Source: an uncultured Maribacter sp.
GTDB lineage: Bacteria; Bacteroidota; Bacteroidia; Flavobacteriales; Flavobacteriaceae
Direction: 5' to 3'
Assembly (NCBI GenBank): GCA_947498505.1
Contig: CANMKG010000006.1
Location: 216,241-280,240, forward strand
Length of the DNA: 64,000 nt
The translations under genes were made by a program, and so were the position numbers. The stretch's first letter is position 1. Each line of letters begins with the position of its first letter. A model generated the notes under the pieces. The model had not been told where the DNA came from. It did no database searches and saw only the letters and a list, made by a program, of their open reading frames with translations. Below are positions 26,199 through 35,003 of the stretch, piece by piece.

Positions 26199-27173
26199 AT
26201 GCACTCAATAGACGCGTATAGAAATGAGTTTGTTACATATTTAAAAGCAAAAATAAAGTCTAAAGAACCTCATAGTTTATATGCTCCAATACTTTATATA
26301 TTGGATTTAGGAGGAAAAAGGCTTCGCCCTGTTTTGACATTAATGGCTGCGGAGATTTTTGAAACAGACTATAAGCAAGCACTTGACGCTGCTTTAGCAG
26401 TTGAAGTATTTCATAATTTTTCTCTTGTGCATGACGATATTATGGATGATGCGCCTTTACGAAGAGGAAAAACTACGGTGCATGAAAAGTGGGATATTAA
26501 TACTGGAATTTTATCTGGCGATGCTATGATGATTATGGCATATCAACTGTTTGAAAATTATGAGCCAGATGTTTTTAAGTCCTTAGCAAAGCTTTTTGGA
26601 AAAACGGCACTTGAGGTTTGCGAAGGGCAGCAGTATGATATTGATTTTGAAACTCGTAATGATGTTTCTGAGGAAGAGTATTTAACAATGATTACTTATA
26701 AAACCGCTGTATTGGTAGCAGCAGCGATGAAAATGGGTGCTATAGTTGCCGGAACTTCTGAAGAAGCTCAAAATGCGATTTATGAATTTGGAAAAAATTT
26801 AGGAATAGCTTTTCAGTTACAAGATGATTATTTAGATGTTTTTGGAGACCCTAAAACGTTTGGGAAACAAGTTGGAGGGGATATTCTTGAAAATAAAAAA
26901 ACATTTATTTATTTAAAAGCTCTAGTCCTTTCTAACGATAATAATCGAGCGAAGTTACTCAACTTATATGCTGAAAAAGGTATAGATGCGGATAATAAGG
27001 TAGAACAAGTAACTCAGATTTTTATGGAAAGTGGAGCGGCTGACATTACCAAAAAAGAAATAGAAAACTATACAATTAAAGCTTTTAACGTTCTTGAGCA
27101 AATTAATATTTCAAGCGAAAAAAAACTTATGCTAAAACAGTTTGGAGAAAATTTAATGAAACGAAAGGTATAG
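26199..27173 (+). CDS. Polyprenyl (farnesyl/geranylgeranyl-type) diphosphate synthase
   Basis: The 324-aa all-helical enzyme condenses isopentenyl diphosphate with allylic diphosphates. The two Asp-rich motifs are DDIMD (in HNFSLVHDDIMDDAPLRRGK) and DDYLD (in FQLQDDYLDVFGD); GGKRLRP is the substrate motif. The residues before the first Asp motif (F-S-L-V-H) set chain length, but I cannot name the product. The start MHSIDAYRNEF at 26199 is the usual flavobacterial form; an upstream ATG at 26169 adds ten residues and is possible. Its stop abuts the convergent DUF2652 gene. Confidence 0.9.
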   Translation: MHSIDAYRNEFVTYLKAKIKSKEPHSLYAPILYILDLGGKRLRPVLTLMAAEIFETDYKQALDAALAVEVFHNFSLVHDDIMDDAPLRRGKTTVHEKWDINTGILSGDAMMIMAYQLFENYEPDVFKSLAKLFGKTALEVCEGQQYDIDFETRNDVSEEEYLTMITYKTAVLVAAAMKMGAIVAGTSEEAQNAIYEFGKNLGIAFQLQDDYLDVFGDPKTFGKQVGGDILENKKTFIYLKALVLSNDNNRAKLLNLYAEKGIDADNKVEQVTQIFMESGAADITKKEIENYTIKAFNVLEQINISSEKKLMLKQFGENLMKRKV

Positions 27174-27174
27174 T

Positions 27175-28257
27175 TTAGTTTTTTTGTTTTTCCGAGAATT
27201 CAAACAAATTTTGGAGGGTATTTTTAACTGTTTTTGCGAATAGTCTTTTAACGAAAAGAGACATCATTAGTTTTTTAAAGGGGGATTTAACCTTCCAATA
27301 TATCTCTACCGTTAGAATGCACTTTACATTTGAAACAGGTTCTATTATATAAAATTGATATATTTCATCAACGGGAGGGGGGCTGGTGCTGTATTCGCCA
27401 TACACCAATTGTCCCTTTTTAGCTTCTTTAACTACACTGGTAAAGTTAAAATGCTTTTCGTTAATTACACAAGTGTGTTGGCTGCCTTTTTTGGTAATTT
27501 CATTTTCATCATATTCTATTTTGGTGACGTTATCTGTCCAGCTATGTCGATATTTTAAGTTAGAAATGTATTCTAGTAATGTTTCTGAAGGAACATTAAA
27601 TTCATGAACAAAAGAAAGATTAGGTGAGCCTTCTACGGTAACTGTTTTTGACTCTAAAAAAGGTTTTAAAGAAAGTTCTTCTTTATTAATAATTGAAAAA
27701 ATGTATTCGGTATTTAAGCCATCGTAAAAATCTGCTCCAGAGTTAAACGTGTATAACTTACTTGTATAATCGTGAGCCAAACCAATTTCATTTACAAGGT
27801 CTTTACTAATTAAGGCGTAATTGTCGCTATCAATAGAATTTTTTAATAGTCTATGTGCTTCAATAACCTGTTGTCCAAAAGGTTTTCTGTTTCCTTGAAC
27901 TTCAATAAACTGAAGTTTTCCACAGTGTGCTACAATTTTCAGCTGTAATTCAGGAGCAGTGGCGCATGCCGTACAAGGGCAAATTCTATTTTCCTTAAGT
28001 ATTTTAAGGTGACTGTAAAAAGCAGTAAACATTGCTTCAACTTGTGCTAATAGTTTTTCTTGAGACGGAATATCTTCCTCTTTGTAAAAAAATAATGCAT
28101 CACCCTCTACTTCTGCCAACTTTAAGTCTTCAGTATTAGATTTTATCAATACTTCTAGTAATTCAGCAATAACATGTTGGCTATGTTCCACTTCTGTGTT
28201 TTGCACAAATTTGGTAAAGCCCGAAATATCTGGAATAAAAAGTAGAGATTTTTTCAT
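27175..28257 (-). CDS. DUF2652 protein: cyclase-like domain plus SRPBCC domain
   Basis: The 360-aa protein has an N-terminal DUF2652 domain (about 1-200) that resembles class III nucleotide cyclases: LLFIPDISGFTKFV aligns with the F-x-D-I-x-G-F-T metal motif and EVEGDALFFY with the second G-D-A motif. A Cys-rich stretch (CPCTACATAPELQLKIVAHCG) follows. The C-terminal 150 residues (FVHEFNVPSETLLEYISNLKYRHSWTDNVTKIEY ...) look like a START/SRPBCC lipid-binding fold. Whether it makes a cyclic nucleotide is unknown. The gene is convergent with the polyprenyl synthase, 1 nt apart. Confidence 0.8.
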   Translation of the reverse strand: MKKSLLFIPDISGFTKFVQNTEVEHSQHVIAELLEVLIKSNTEDLKLAEVEGDALFFYKEEDIPSQEKLLAQVEAMFTAFYSHLKILKENRICPCTACATAPELQLKIVAHCGKLQFIEVQGNRKPFGQQVIEAHRLLKNSIDSDNYALISKDLVNEIGLAHDYTSKLYTFNSGADFYDGLNTEYIFSIINKEELSLKPFLESKTVTVEGSPNLSFVHEFNVPSETLLEYISNLKYRHSWTDNVTKIEYDENEITKKGSQHTCVINEKHFNFTSVVKEAKKGQLVYGEYSTSPPPVDEIYQFYIIEPVSNVKCILTVEIYWKVKSPFKKLMMSLFVKRLFAKTVKNTLQNLFEFSEKQKN

Positions 28258-28334
28258 GATAACTAATCTAGAAATTGAATGCGGATACTTGAAGGCTAGT
28301 TCGTCGCTTTACTTCAAAGATAGTTACTTTGGAT

Positions 28335-30671
28335 TTAGTCTAACCGATATCTCAGCCCGAAAAAAGTACGGATACCTTGGTTGGGACCGTAAACATATGC
28401 AGGGTCAAAAGTAAGCGCATACGGATTATCATTTGTACTAAAAACACCATCGGGTTGTACGATACGACCTTGAATTCTCCCATCCGGTTGTGGGCTGTTG
28501 GTTTCATTAGTTGTGACATTTTTATCAAAAGGGTCGTTAGCTCGAGCTATGATAAAAGGGTTACCTTTATTTGGGGTCCAATCTAGTAAGTTTTTAACGC
28601 CCGCATAAAATTCAAAGTTTTTTAGTCCAGTATATGTAAATTGAATGTTTTGAATACTCCATGTCGGGGAAAATTCGCTCCTTGGGTCTAAGTCACTAGC
28701 AAGAGGTAAACGCATTGGGCCATATAGATTTCCCGTGTAATCTATATTTAAATTCCAAGGTCTAATAGTATATGAAGCCCCCCAAGTACCAGAATAACCT
28801 TCAGTTAAAATTTGCCTTTTTGTAACTCCGTTTTCGGTACTTCGTACATCCATAAGAGTTGCACCAGCAAGAATTTTTATTCCGTTTGGAAAAACAACAT
28901 CAAGATTTGCGCTCACACCTTTAGAAACTGATTTTCCATCTAAATTGTCATAAATAATTTTATTTGGATCAGTATCGTAATCAGGAAGAATAATATTGTC
29001 AAAATGTGTATAAAATGCCGAAAGATCAATACTCGCAAAAGTACCATTGGTAGCATATATTTTTTTCAAATAATTTAAGTTTATGTTATATGAGCGTTCT
29101 GGTTTTAGCTCTTCTTCCACAATAACTTCTCTTGCGCCAGTTAGGGCAGCATGTTCTTCGGTAAAAAGGTTTACCACTCTAAAGCCGGTACCTGCGTTTA
29201 ATCTTAAAATATCATTTTCTCCAGTTTTCCATTTATAAGCTATTCTTGGAGTAAAAATTGACCCATGACGTTTATCGTAATCGTACCGAGCGCCTAATAA
29301 AAGGGAATGTTTATCTACTAAATTTATTTCATCTTGCAAAAACAAGCTAGGAATAACAATCTCATCTGGATCATTTGCAGTTGCAGGAGTGCTATCATCA
29401 TAGTAATTGTAACGAAGAGCGGACCCAACTAAAATATCATGTTTACCAAAGGACTTGTCCCAAGTTAATTGTGCAAATCCTATTCGTTGATCAGCTAAAT
29501 ACGGAACGTTTCCGTATACTGAGTTCTGGTGATGGTCATTGTATGAAAAGGAGAATAACATTTTTTCTTCAAAGGGTAACTCATACTTTCCAAGTATTTC
29601 CCATCTTTTGGTATAAATACTTTCGCCATATATTTCGTCACCACCTCTAAATTCTGGGGTCCATTGCATTTCACCTCCCCATCTATCTTCGTAAAAAAAG
29701 CGTCCTGCCAAAGAAAATATTTTAGCGCTTGGTCTTTTAATGTTTCCTTTAGCAAAAACTGATATACGATGTTGTAGCGTTAGATCGGTAAAATTATCTC
29801 CATTGTTATCTATAGGGTTATCGTAGTTAAAATAGTTAGCGCCAAGAAGAACATCAGTAGATTTTCCTATGGGAAATTTTGTGCCAATATCAAGATTGTA
29901 TTCTCCCCAATCCGTTACAAAAGTGTCAGCAAAAAATAATGGGGCATTTATTGTATGTTTTGTGATTATGTTAATTAAACCACCAACTGCTTCACTACCA
30001 TACAAGCTAGAAGCAGGACCTTTTACAATTTCAATTTGTTCTATTAAAGAATTCGGTATTCCTGAAAGTCCGTAAACGGTTCCTAAGCCACTTACAATTG
30101 GCATTCCATCTATGAGTACTAAAGTGTAGGGGCCTTCAAGGCCATTAATATGTATGTCTCCAGTATTGCAAACGTTGCAGTTTATTTGCGGACGTACACC
30201 GTTTACATTTTGCAAAGCTTCAAAAACACTTGCGGTTGGATTTTTCTTTAAAAAAGTAGGGCTATAAACTTCAACGGGAACTGGACTGTCCAGTCTGTTT
30301 ACCGATTTTAATGTTCCAGTAATAACCGTTTCATCCAACTGCTCCGTTGCTTGTTTAAGTCGTATTGTGATATTTTTTTGTTCGTTTTTTCCAAATTTCA
30401 GTTTCGTTTGAAAAGGTTGAAAACCTATCGTAGAAGCTATAATGCGGTATTCACCTGAAGGAATGTTTTGTAATTCAAATTTTCCATCTTCATCGCTAGA
30501 GGTTCCAATAGTGGTGCCCTTTATATAAATATTTACAAAAGGGATAGCTTTATTTCCTTCTAAAGTAACACCCTTCAATGTGTTGTTTTGAGCATTAGAA
30601 ATGAAGCTAAATAAAAAAAGAACTATTGTGAATAGAATAACCTTACGGTTATCCTTAATTAATTTTGTCAT
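28335..30671 (-). CDS. TonB-dependent outer-membrane receptor, probably for a metal compound
   Basis: The 778-aa protein has a signal peptide (VILFTIVLFLFSFISNA), a carboxypeptidase-regulatory-like domain (LKGVTLEGNKAIPFVNIYIKGTTIGTSSDEDGKFEL, about 32-115), a plug (NGVRPQINCNVCNTGDIHINGLEGPYTLVLIDGMPIVSGLGTVYGLSGIPNSLIEQIEIVKGPASSLYGSEAVGGLINI, about 155-235) and a 22-strand barrel ending in FFGLRYRLD. A C-x-x-C pair (NCNVC) lies at the tip of the plug. It is divergent from an MntR-like regulator and ZIP transporter, so uptake of a metal or metal complex is likely. The start is ATG 30671, not the longer frame at 30695. Confidence 0.9.
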   Translation of the reverse strand: MTKLIKDNRKVILFTIVLFLFSFISNAQNNTLKGVTLEGNKAIPFVNIYIKGTTIGTSSDEDGKFELQNIPSGEYRIIASTIGFQPFQTKLKFGKNEQKNITIRLKQATEQLDETVITGTLKSVNRLDSPVPVEVYSPTFLKKNPTASVFEALQNVNGVRPQINCNVCNTGDIHINGLEGPYTLVLIDGMPIVSGLGTVYGLSGIPNSLIEQIEIVKGPASSLYGSEAVGGLINIITKHTINAPLFFADTFVTDWGEYNLDIGTKFPIGKSTDVLLGANYFNYDNPIDNNGDNFTDLTLQHRISVFAKGNIKRPSAKIFSLAGRFFYEDRWGGEMQWTPEFRGGDEIYGESIYTKRWEILGKYELPFEEKMLFSFSYNDHHQNSVYGNVPYLADQRIGFAQLTWDKSFGKHDILVGSALRYNYYDDSTPATANDPDEIVIPSLFLQDEINLVDKHSLLLGARYDYDKRHGSIFTPRIAYKWKTGENDILRLNAGTGFRVVNLFTEEHAALTGAREVIVEEELKPERSYNINLNYLKKIYATNGTFASIDLSAFYTHFDNIILPDYDTDPNKIIYDNLDGKSVSKGVSANLDVVFPNGIKILAGATLMDVRSTENGVTKRQILTEGYSGTWGASYTIRPWNLNIDYTGNLYGPMRLPLASDLDPRSEFSPTWSIQNIQFTYTGLKNFEFYAGVKNLLDWTPNKGNPFIIARANDPFDKNVTTNETNSPQPDGRIQGRIVQPDGVFSTNDNPYALTFDPAYVYGPNQGIRTFFGLRYRLD

Positions 30672-30692
30672 TATGGTAAATAAAATTTTAGA

Positions 30693-30734
30693 CAAAACTA
30701 AATATTAGTTTTTAGATATAAAAATATATATTTG
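30693..30734. promoter_or_regulatory. Divergent promoters with a 19-bp palindromic operator
   Basis: A perfect palindrome, AAAACTAA-ata-TTAGTTTT (30694-30712), lies between the receptor and the regulator. Its left arm is the minus-strand -7 box TAGTTTTG (30700-30693) of the receptor. On the plus strand TTAG (30705-30708), 18 nt, TATATTTG (30727-30734) forms the regulator promoter. One bound DtxR/MntR-type dimer could therefore control both directions. Confidence 0.75.
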
Positions 30735-30752
30735 TAAAACAGTAATATTTAC

Positions 30753-31406
30753 ATGACACTTTCAGAAGAAGATTACATAAAGGCAATATACCATCTCGGA
30801 AAAGGGAAAAACACATCGGTTTCCACTAACGCTGTTGCAGAGCAGATGAAAACTAAACCCTCATCTGTAACCGATATGATTAAAAAATTATCGGAAAAAG
30901 GTTTGGTAAACTATAAAAAGTATCAAGGTGTTAGGCTAAGTGAAAGTGGAGAAAGAACAGCCTTATCTATAGTAAGAAAACACAGATTATGGGAGGTGTT
31001 TTTAGTAGATAAGTTAGATTTTGCTTGGGACGAGGTTCATGATGTTGCTGAACAGTTAGAGCATATAAAAAGTGAGAAATTAATAGATAAGCTAGATCAA
31101 CTATTAGGTTTCCCAAAGGTTGATCCGCATGGTGATCCAATACCTTCAAAAGAAGGTTTGTTTAATAAAGCTTCTAAGCATTTATTGAACGAGGTAAGTT
31201 TAGGAACCTCTGGTTTATGCATAGGCGTAAAAGATTCTTCAGCACCTTTTTTAAAGTTTCTAGACAAAAATAGAATTGCGCTAGGAGATACCATAAAAGT
31301 GATTGACAAGGAGGAGTTTGATGATTCATTATTAATAGAAATTAACGAAAGACAATTTAGAATTTCGCAGCAGATAGCTTCAAATTTATTTATTCAGATA
31401 AGCTAA
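30753..31406 (+). CDS. DtxR/MntR-family metal-dependent repressor
   Basis: The 217-aa protein has a winged helix (about 1-70; TNAVAEQMKTKPSSVTDMIKKLSEKGLVNY), a dimerisation and metal-binding domain (72-140) and a C-terminal FeoA/SH3-like domain (about 150-217; LGDTIKVIDKEEF). Metal ligands are visible: H77, E81, H96, E100, E103 and H104. Residue 100 is Glu, as in the manganese sensor MntR (E99), rather than the Cys102 of DtxR. D7 matches MntR D8, but MntR E11 is replaced by K10. A manganese or mixed-metal sensor is the best guess. It is followed 5 nt later by a ZIP transporter. Confidence 0.88.
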   Translation: MTLSEEDYIKAIYHLGKGKNTSVSTNAVAEQMKTKPSSVTDMIKKLSEKGLVNYKKYQGVRLSESGERTALSIVRKHRLWEVFLVDKLDFAWDEVHDVAEQLEHIKSEKLIDKLDQLLGFPKVDPHGDPIPSKEGLFNKASKHLLNEVSLGTSGLCIGVKDSSAPFLKFLDKNRIALGDTIKVIDKEEFDDSLLIEINERQFRISQQIASNLFIQIS

Positions 31407-31411
31407 ACAAT

Positions 31412-32233
31412 ATGGAGGCAGTAGTTAGTTATTTTGAGAGTATAGATCCCGTTTTGGCGGCACTTTACGCTACTTTATTTACTTGGGGGTTAACAGCAGC
31501 AGGAGCAGCACTAGTATTCTTTTTTAAATCGATGAATAGAGCGGTTTTAGATGGAATGCTTGGTTTTACCGGAGGTGTAATGGTTGCAGCTAGTTTTTGG
31601 AGTTTGTTGGCACCAGGAATAGAAATGAGTCCTGGAGAAGGTTTTGTTAAAGTAATTCCCGCTGCGGTTGGATTTCTCTTAGGAGCAGCTTTTATTTTTG
31701 GCTTAGATAAGGTTTTACCTCATATTCACATCAATTTTAAAGATGACGAAAAAGAAGGAATAAAAACGCCTTGGCACAGAACCACGTTACTTACTTTAGC
31801 TATAACATTACATAATATTCCAGAAGGTTTGGCTGTAGGTGTACTCTTTGGTGGAGTTGCGGCTGGTTTTGATGGCGCAAGTATTGGAGGAGCGGTTGCG
31901 CTTGCATTAGGAATTGGGTTACAAAACTTTCCAGAAGGTTTTGCTGTAGCGATGCCACTTAGACGACAAGGGATAAGCCGAAGAAAAAGTTTTATGTTTG
32001 GGCAAGCCTCTGCAATTGTTGAGCCGTTTGCTGCTGTACTTGGGGCATGGGCCGTACTTACTTTTCAGCCTATTTTGCCGTATGCATTGTCGTTTGCCGC
32101 TGGTGCTATGATTTTTGTTGTGGTAGAAGAGGTTATTCCAGAAACGCAGCGCGATAAGTATACAGATATTGCTGCTATGGGATTTATAGCTGGTTTTATC
32201 GTAATGATGACTTTAGACGTTGGTTTAGGTTAG
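31412..32233 (+). CDS. ZIP-family metal transporter
   Basis: The 273-aa inner-membrane protein imports divalent metals (zinc, manganese or iron). It has eight hydrophobic segments and the ZIP metal sites in TM4 (LHNIPEGLAVGVLFGG, about 135-150) and TM5 (LQNFPEGFAVAMPL, about 170-183), the H-N-x-P-E-G and N-x-P-E-G signatures. A His-containing loop (LPHIHINFKDDEKEG) lies between TM3 and TM4. It begins 5 nt after the MntR-like regulator and shares its promoter, so it is likely under that regulator's control. Confidence 0.92.
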   Translation: MEAVVSYFESIDPVLAALYATLFTWGLTAAGAALVFFFKSMNRAVLDGMLGFTGGVMVAASFWSLLAPGIEMSPGEGFVKVIPAAVGFLLGAAFIFGLDKVLPHIHINFKDDEKEGIKTPWHRTTLLTLAITLHNIPEGLAVGVLFGGVAAGFDGASIGGAVALALGIGLQNFPEGFAVAMPLRRQGISRRKSFMFGQASAIVEPFAAVLGAWAVLTFQPILPYALSFAAGAMIFVVVEEVIPETQRDKYTDIAAMGFIAGFIVMMTLDVGLG

Positions 32234-32274
32234 TATTAAAATTGTAAGTAATAATTACATGCTACTTAAAGAAG

Positions 32275-32282
32275 TATATTTG
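32275..32282 (+). promoter_or_regulatory. -7 box before the first GH114 gene
   Basis: TATATTTG matches TAnnTTTG, 23 nt before the ATG at 32306. No TTTG at the usual distance upstream. It implies the GH114 gene has its own promoter rather than read-through from the ZIP gene. Confidence 0.5.
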
Positions 32283-32305
32283 CGCCCTTATTAAGATTAC
32301 ATATT

Positions 32306-33328
32306 ATGGCAGCGCAATTTTTAAACAATACTAAAAAGCAGACAACTTATACTATTTTAAGTGTTGTAATTTTTTTTCTTTCCAGTTGTAAAACTACAAA
32401 CGTACTTGTTGATGGAGAAAAAAATCAAGAGGTAAAAAGAAACTATCGTGATGATATGCGTTCTTTTGTAATCAATTTGAGTGGTTATGCTAAAGCCAAG
32501 AATCCTAATTTTGGAATTATACCTCAAAATGGAATTGAACTTGTGACTTTAAGTGACAATTCAGATGGAGCACCTAGCAAATCCTATTTAAATGCAATTG
32601 ACGCCCATGGACAAGAAAGTTTGTTTTATGGTTATAGTAGTGATAACAAAAAAACGCCCACTGACGCAAACCAATATTTAATAGATTATCTAAAAATTTC
32701 TCAACAGCATGGTAAAGCCATTTTTGTAACAGATTATTGCTCTTCCAAAGAGAAAATAAATCAATCTTACATCAATAATTCTAATTTAGGTTTTACGTCC
32801 TTTCAGGCTACGGAAAGAGATTTAACTATTGTGCCAACTGTTTATCAGAATAAAAATAACAAGAATATTGTTTCTTTAAATGATGCTCAAAACTTTGTCT
32901 TCTTTCTAAATTATGAGAACTACTCCAGTAAAAGTAATGTAGTTGAAGATGTTGCTAATTCCAACTACGATTTGGTGTTAATTGACCTATTTTTCAATGA
33001 TGGAACGCAGTTTTCTCAACTGGATATCACTAAAATGAAAACAAAACCCAACGGAGGAAAACGATTGGTATATTGTTATATGTCTATAGGTGAGGCAGAA
33101 GATTACAGGTTTTATTGGAATAGTGAATGGAAGTCTAAAAACCTAGATTGGTTGGATAAAGAAAATAAAAATTGGCCAGGAAACTACAAAGTGAAGTACT
33201 GGAATAAAGATTGGCAAAATATTATTTTTGGATTCCAGGAATCGTATTTGGATAAAATTATTTCGACAGGTTACGATGGGGTTTACTTAGATATTATAGA
33301 TGCCTTTGAGTACTTCGAAAATAAATAG
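32306..33328 (+). CDS. GH114-like lipoprotein (endo-alpha-1,4-galactosaminidase family)
   Basis: The 340-aa protein has a lipoprotein signal (lipobox L-S-S-C, Cys28). The mature part has the TM1410/GH114 TIM-barrel pattern: FVINLSGYAKAKNPNFGIIPQNG near the N-terminus, then YDLVLIDLFFNDG, KRLVYCYMSIGEAEDYRFYW (about 255-274) and GYDGVYLDIIDAFEYF at the end. GH114 includes the hydrolase domain of PelA, which cuts galactosamine-rich Pel polysaccharide. It lies 136 nt upstream of the pelF-like gene on the same strand. Lipidation suggests action at the outer membrane. The actual substrate is inferred. Confidence 0.82.
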   Translation: MAAQFLNNTKKQTTYTILSVVIFFLSSCKTTNVLVDGEKNQEVKRNYRDDMRSFVINLSGYAKAKNPNFGIIPQNGIELVTLSDNSDGAPSKSYLNAIDAHGQESLFYGYSSDNKKTPTDANQYLIDYLKISQQHGKAIFVTDYCSSKEKINQSYINNSNLGFTSFQATERDLTIVPTVYQNKNNKNIVSLNDAQNFVFFLNYENYSSKSNVVEDVANSNYDLVLIDLFFNDGTQFSQLDITKMKTKPNGGKRLVYCYMSIGEAEDYRFYWNSEWKSKNLDWLDKENKNWPGNYKVKYWNKDWQNIIFGFQESYLDKIISTGYDGVYLDIIDAFEYFENK

Positions 33329-33464
33329 CCATATGCCTTTAGTTGGTTGGAAACTTTATTGCACTTTGTAGATTAAATATACTGCTCACCTAAAATAAAT
33401 GAGAATTCCTTCTATATTAATTTTATTTGCGGTCACTAAACTAACCAATAACTAGAATACCTGC

Positions 33465-34979
33465 GTGGCATTACAAAATAATACAAAAGTACTTCTGATT
33501 TCAGAAGGCACTTATCCTTTCAATTTTGGTGGAGTTTCAACTTGGGCTCACGATTTGTGTAACAAAGTAAAAAATGTAGACTACGTTTTATACTCTATAA
33601 ATGCAGAGGTTGAAAAAGAACCAAAATTTAAGCTTAGCAACAATGTTAAAAAGGTGATACAAGTACCTTTATGGTCTTCCGAAGAACCTTTGGATTGTAT
33701 TGATTATGATGTAAAATACTCTAAAATTTTAGAGGCAAAAGAAAATACATGCAATCAATCAATTAAAGAGTTGTTTATTCCTTTTTTTAGGGACTTTATC
33801 AAAGAAATTTTTTCAGAGCAAGCATCGATAGAAAAAATAGATGATAGCTTTTACAATATGTGGTTGTTTTTTCAAGATTACGATTACAAAACCACAATGA
33901 GAAGCGAGTTAGCTTGGGACACTTTTTGTAATGTGGTTAAAAAAACACTGCCTAAAGAGGAGTTAAATCATGTGAGTTTAGACGATATAACTACTGCAAT
34001 GCGTTGGATATATCGTTTTTTAATACCAATGGCAATAAAGGTTCCAAGGGTAGATGTTTCACATGTTACTATATCGGGTATTGCGGTTATTCCCGCTTTG
34101 TCATTAAAGTACAGACATAATACGCCAATATTGGTCACCGAACATGGAGTTTTTATTCGAGAAAGGCTTATCGCTATTAGTTCTGCTGACTACTCTTACT
34201 TTTTAAAGAAAATGTTGATTAGTTTTTCTGAAAGTATTACAAAACTAGTGTATCACCATGCTTCTAAAATTACGACTGTAAATAAGTTTAATATTACTTG
34301 GGAGAAGTTTTACGGAGCCGATGAGTCAAAAATTGATGTAATCTATAATGGCGTTGATGACACTATTTTTAAGCCTCGGCCTAAGCCAGAACATTTAGCA
34401 AATGTTCCTACAGTGGTTGCGGCCGCACGAATTTTTGACCTAAAGGATATTTTAACCATGATTAGAACCTGTGATGAGGTTAGGAAAAAAATTCCCGAAG
34501 TTCAGTTTTTAATTTATGGAAATAAAGATGCCGTTCCAGAATATACGGAAGAGTGCGAAGCCTTAATTGAAGAGCTTCAGGTACAGGATAATTTTTTTCT
34601 GAAAGGATTTCATAATAGTCCGGAATTAATTTATTCCGAAGGAGACATTTCTATTTTAACTTCAATATCTGAAGGTTTTCCATATACGGTGATAGAATCA
34701 ATGAGTTCGGGAGTTCCTGTTGTTGCCACAGATGTTGGTGGAGTATCAGAAGCATTGGATGAAACTTGTGGTTTTATATGCAAACCGAAAGATTATAAAG
34801 AAATTGCTAAAAAGGTTGTAAGGCTGCTCGAAAACGAGCAACTAAGGCGCTGGATGGGAGAAAATTCTAGAACTAAAGTTCAAAACAATTTCACTATTGA
34901 GACTTTTATAAAAGCATATCAAAAAACGTATGACTCTTTAGCCAATATAAAACACAATATGGTCAGTAATACTAAATAA
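33465..34979 (+). CDS. pelF: PelF-like glycosyltransferase (GT4)
   Basis: The 504-aa protein has the PelF N-terminus (KVLLISEGTYPFNFGGVSTWAHDL; the E-G-T-Y-P-x-x-x-G-G-V-S-x-W pattern of the DUF3492 part) and a GT4 C-terminal half with the E-x7-E motif (E403-G-F-P-Y-T-V-I-E411) and SSGVPVVATDVGG. In Pel systems PelF is the cytoplasmic polymerising glycosyltransferase and uses UDP-activated amino sugars. Translation starts at GTG 33465; there is no in-frame ATG that keeps the EGTYP motif at a normal distance. The pelG-like gene follows at once. The gene name is given by motif and neighbourhood. Confidence 0.85.
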   Translation: MALQNNTKVLLISEGTYPFNFGGVSTWAHDLCNKVKNVDYVLYSINAEVEKEPKFKLSNNVKKVIQVPLWSSEEPLDCIDYDVKYSKILEAKENTCNQSIKELFIPFFRDFIKEIFSEQASIEKIDDSFYNMWLFFQDYDYKTTMRSELAWDTFCNVVKKTLPKEELNHVSLDDITTAMRWIYRFLIPMAIKVPRVDVSHVTISGIAVIPALSLKYRHNTPILVTEHGVFIRERLIAISSADYSYFLKKMLISFSESITKLVYHHASKITTVNKFNITWEKFYGADESKIDVIYNGVDDTIFKPRPKPEHLANVPTVVAAARIFDLKDILTMIRTCDEVRKKIPEVQFLIYGNKDAVPEYTEECEALIEELQVQDNFFLKGFHNSPELIYSEGDISILTSISEGFPYTVIESMSSGVPVVATDVGGVSEALDETCGFICKPKDYKEIAKKVVRLLENEQLRRWMGENSRTKVQNNFTIETFIKAYQKTYDSLANIKHNMVSNTK

Positions 34980-35003
34980 TATTTGAGTATTAGACTTCCC
35001 CCA

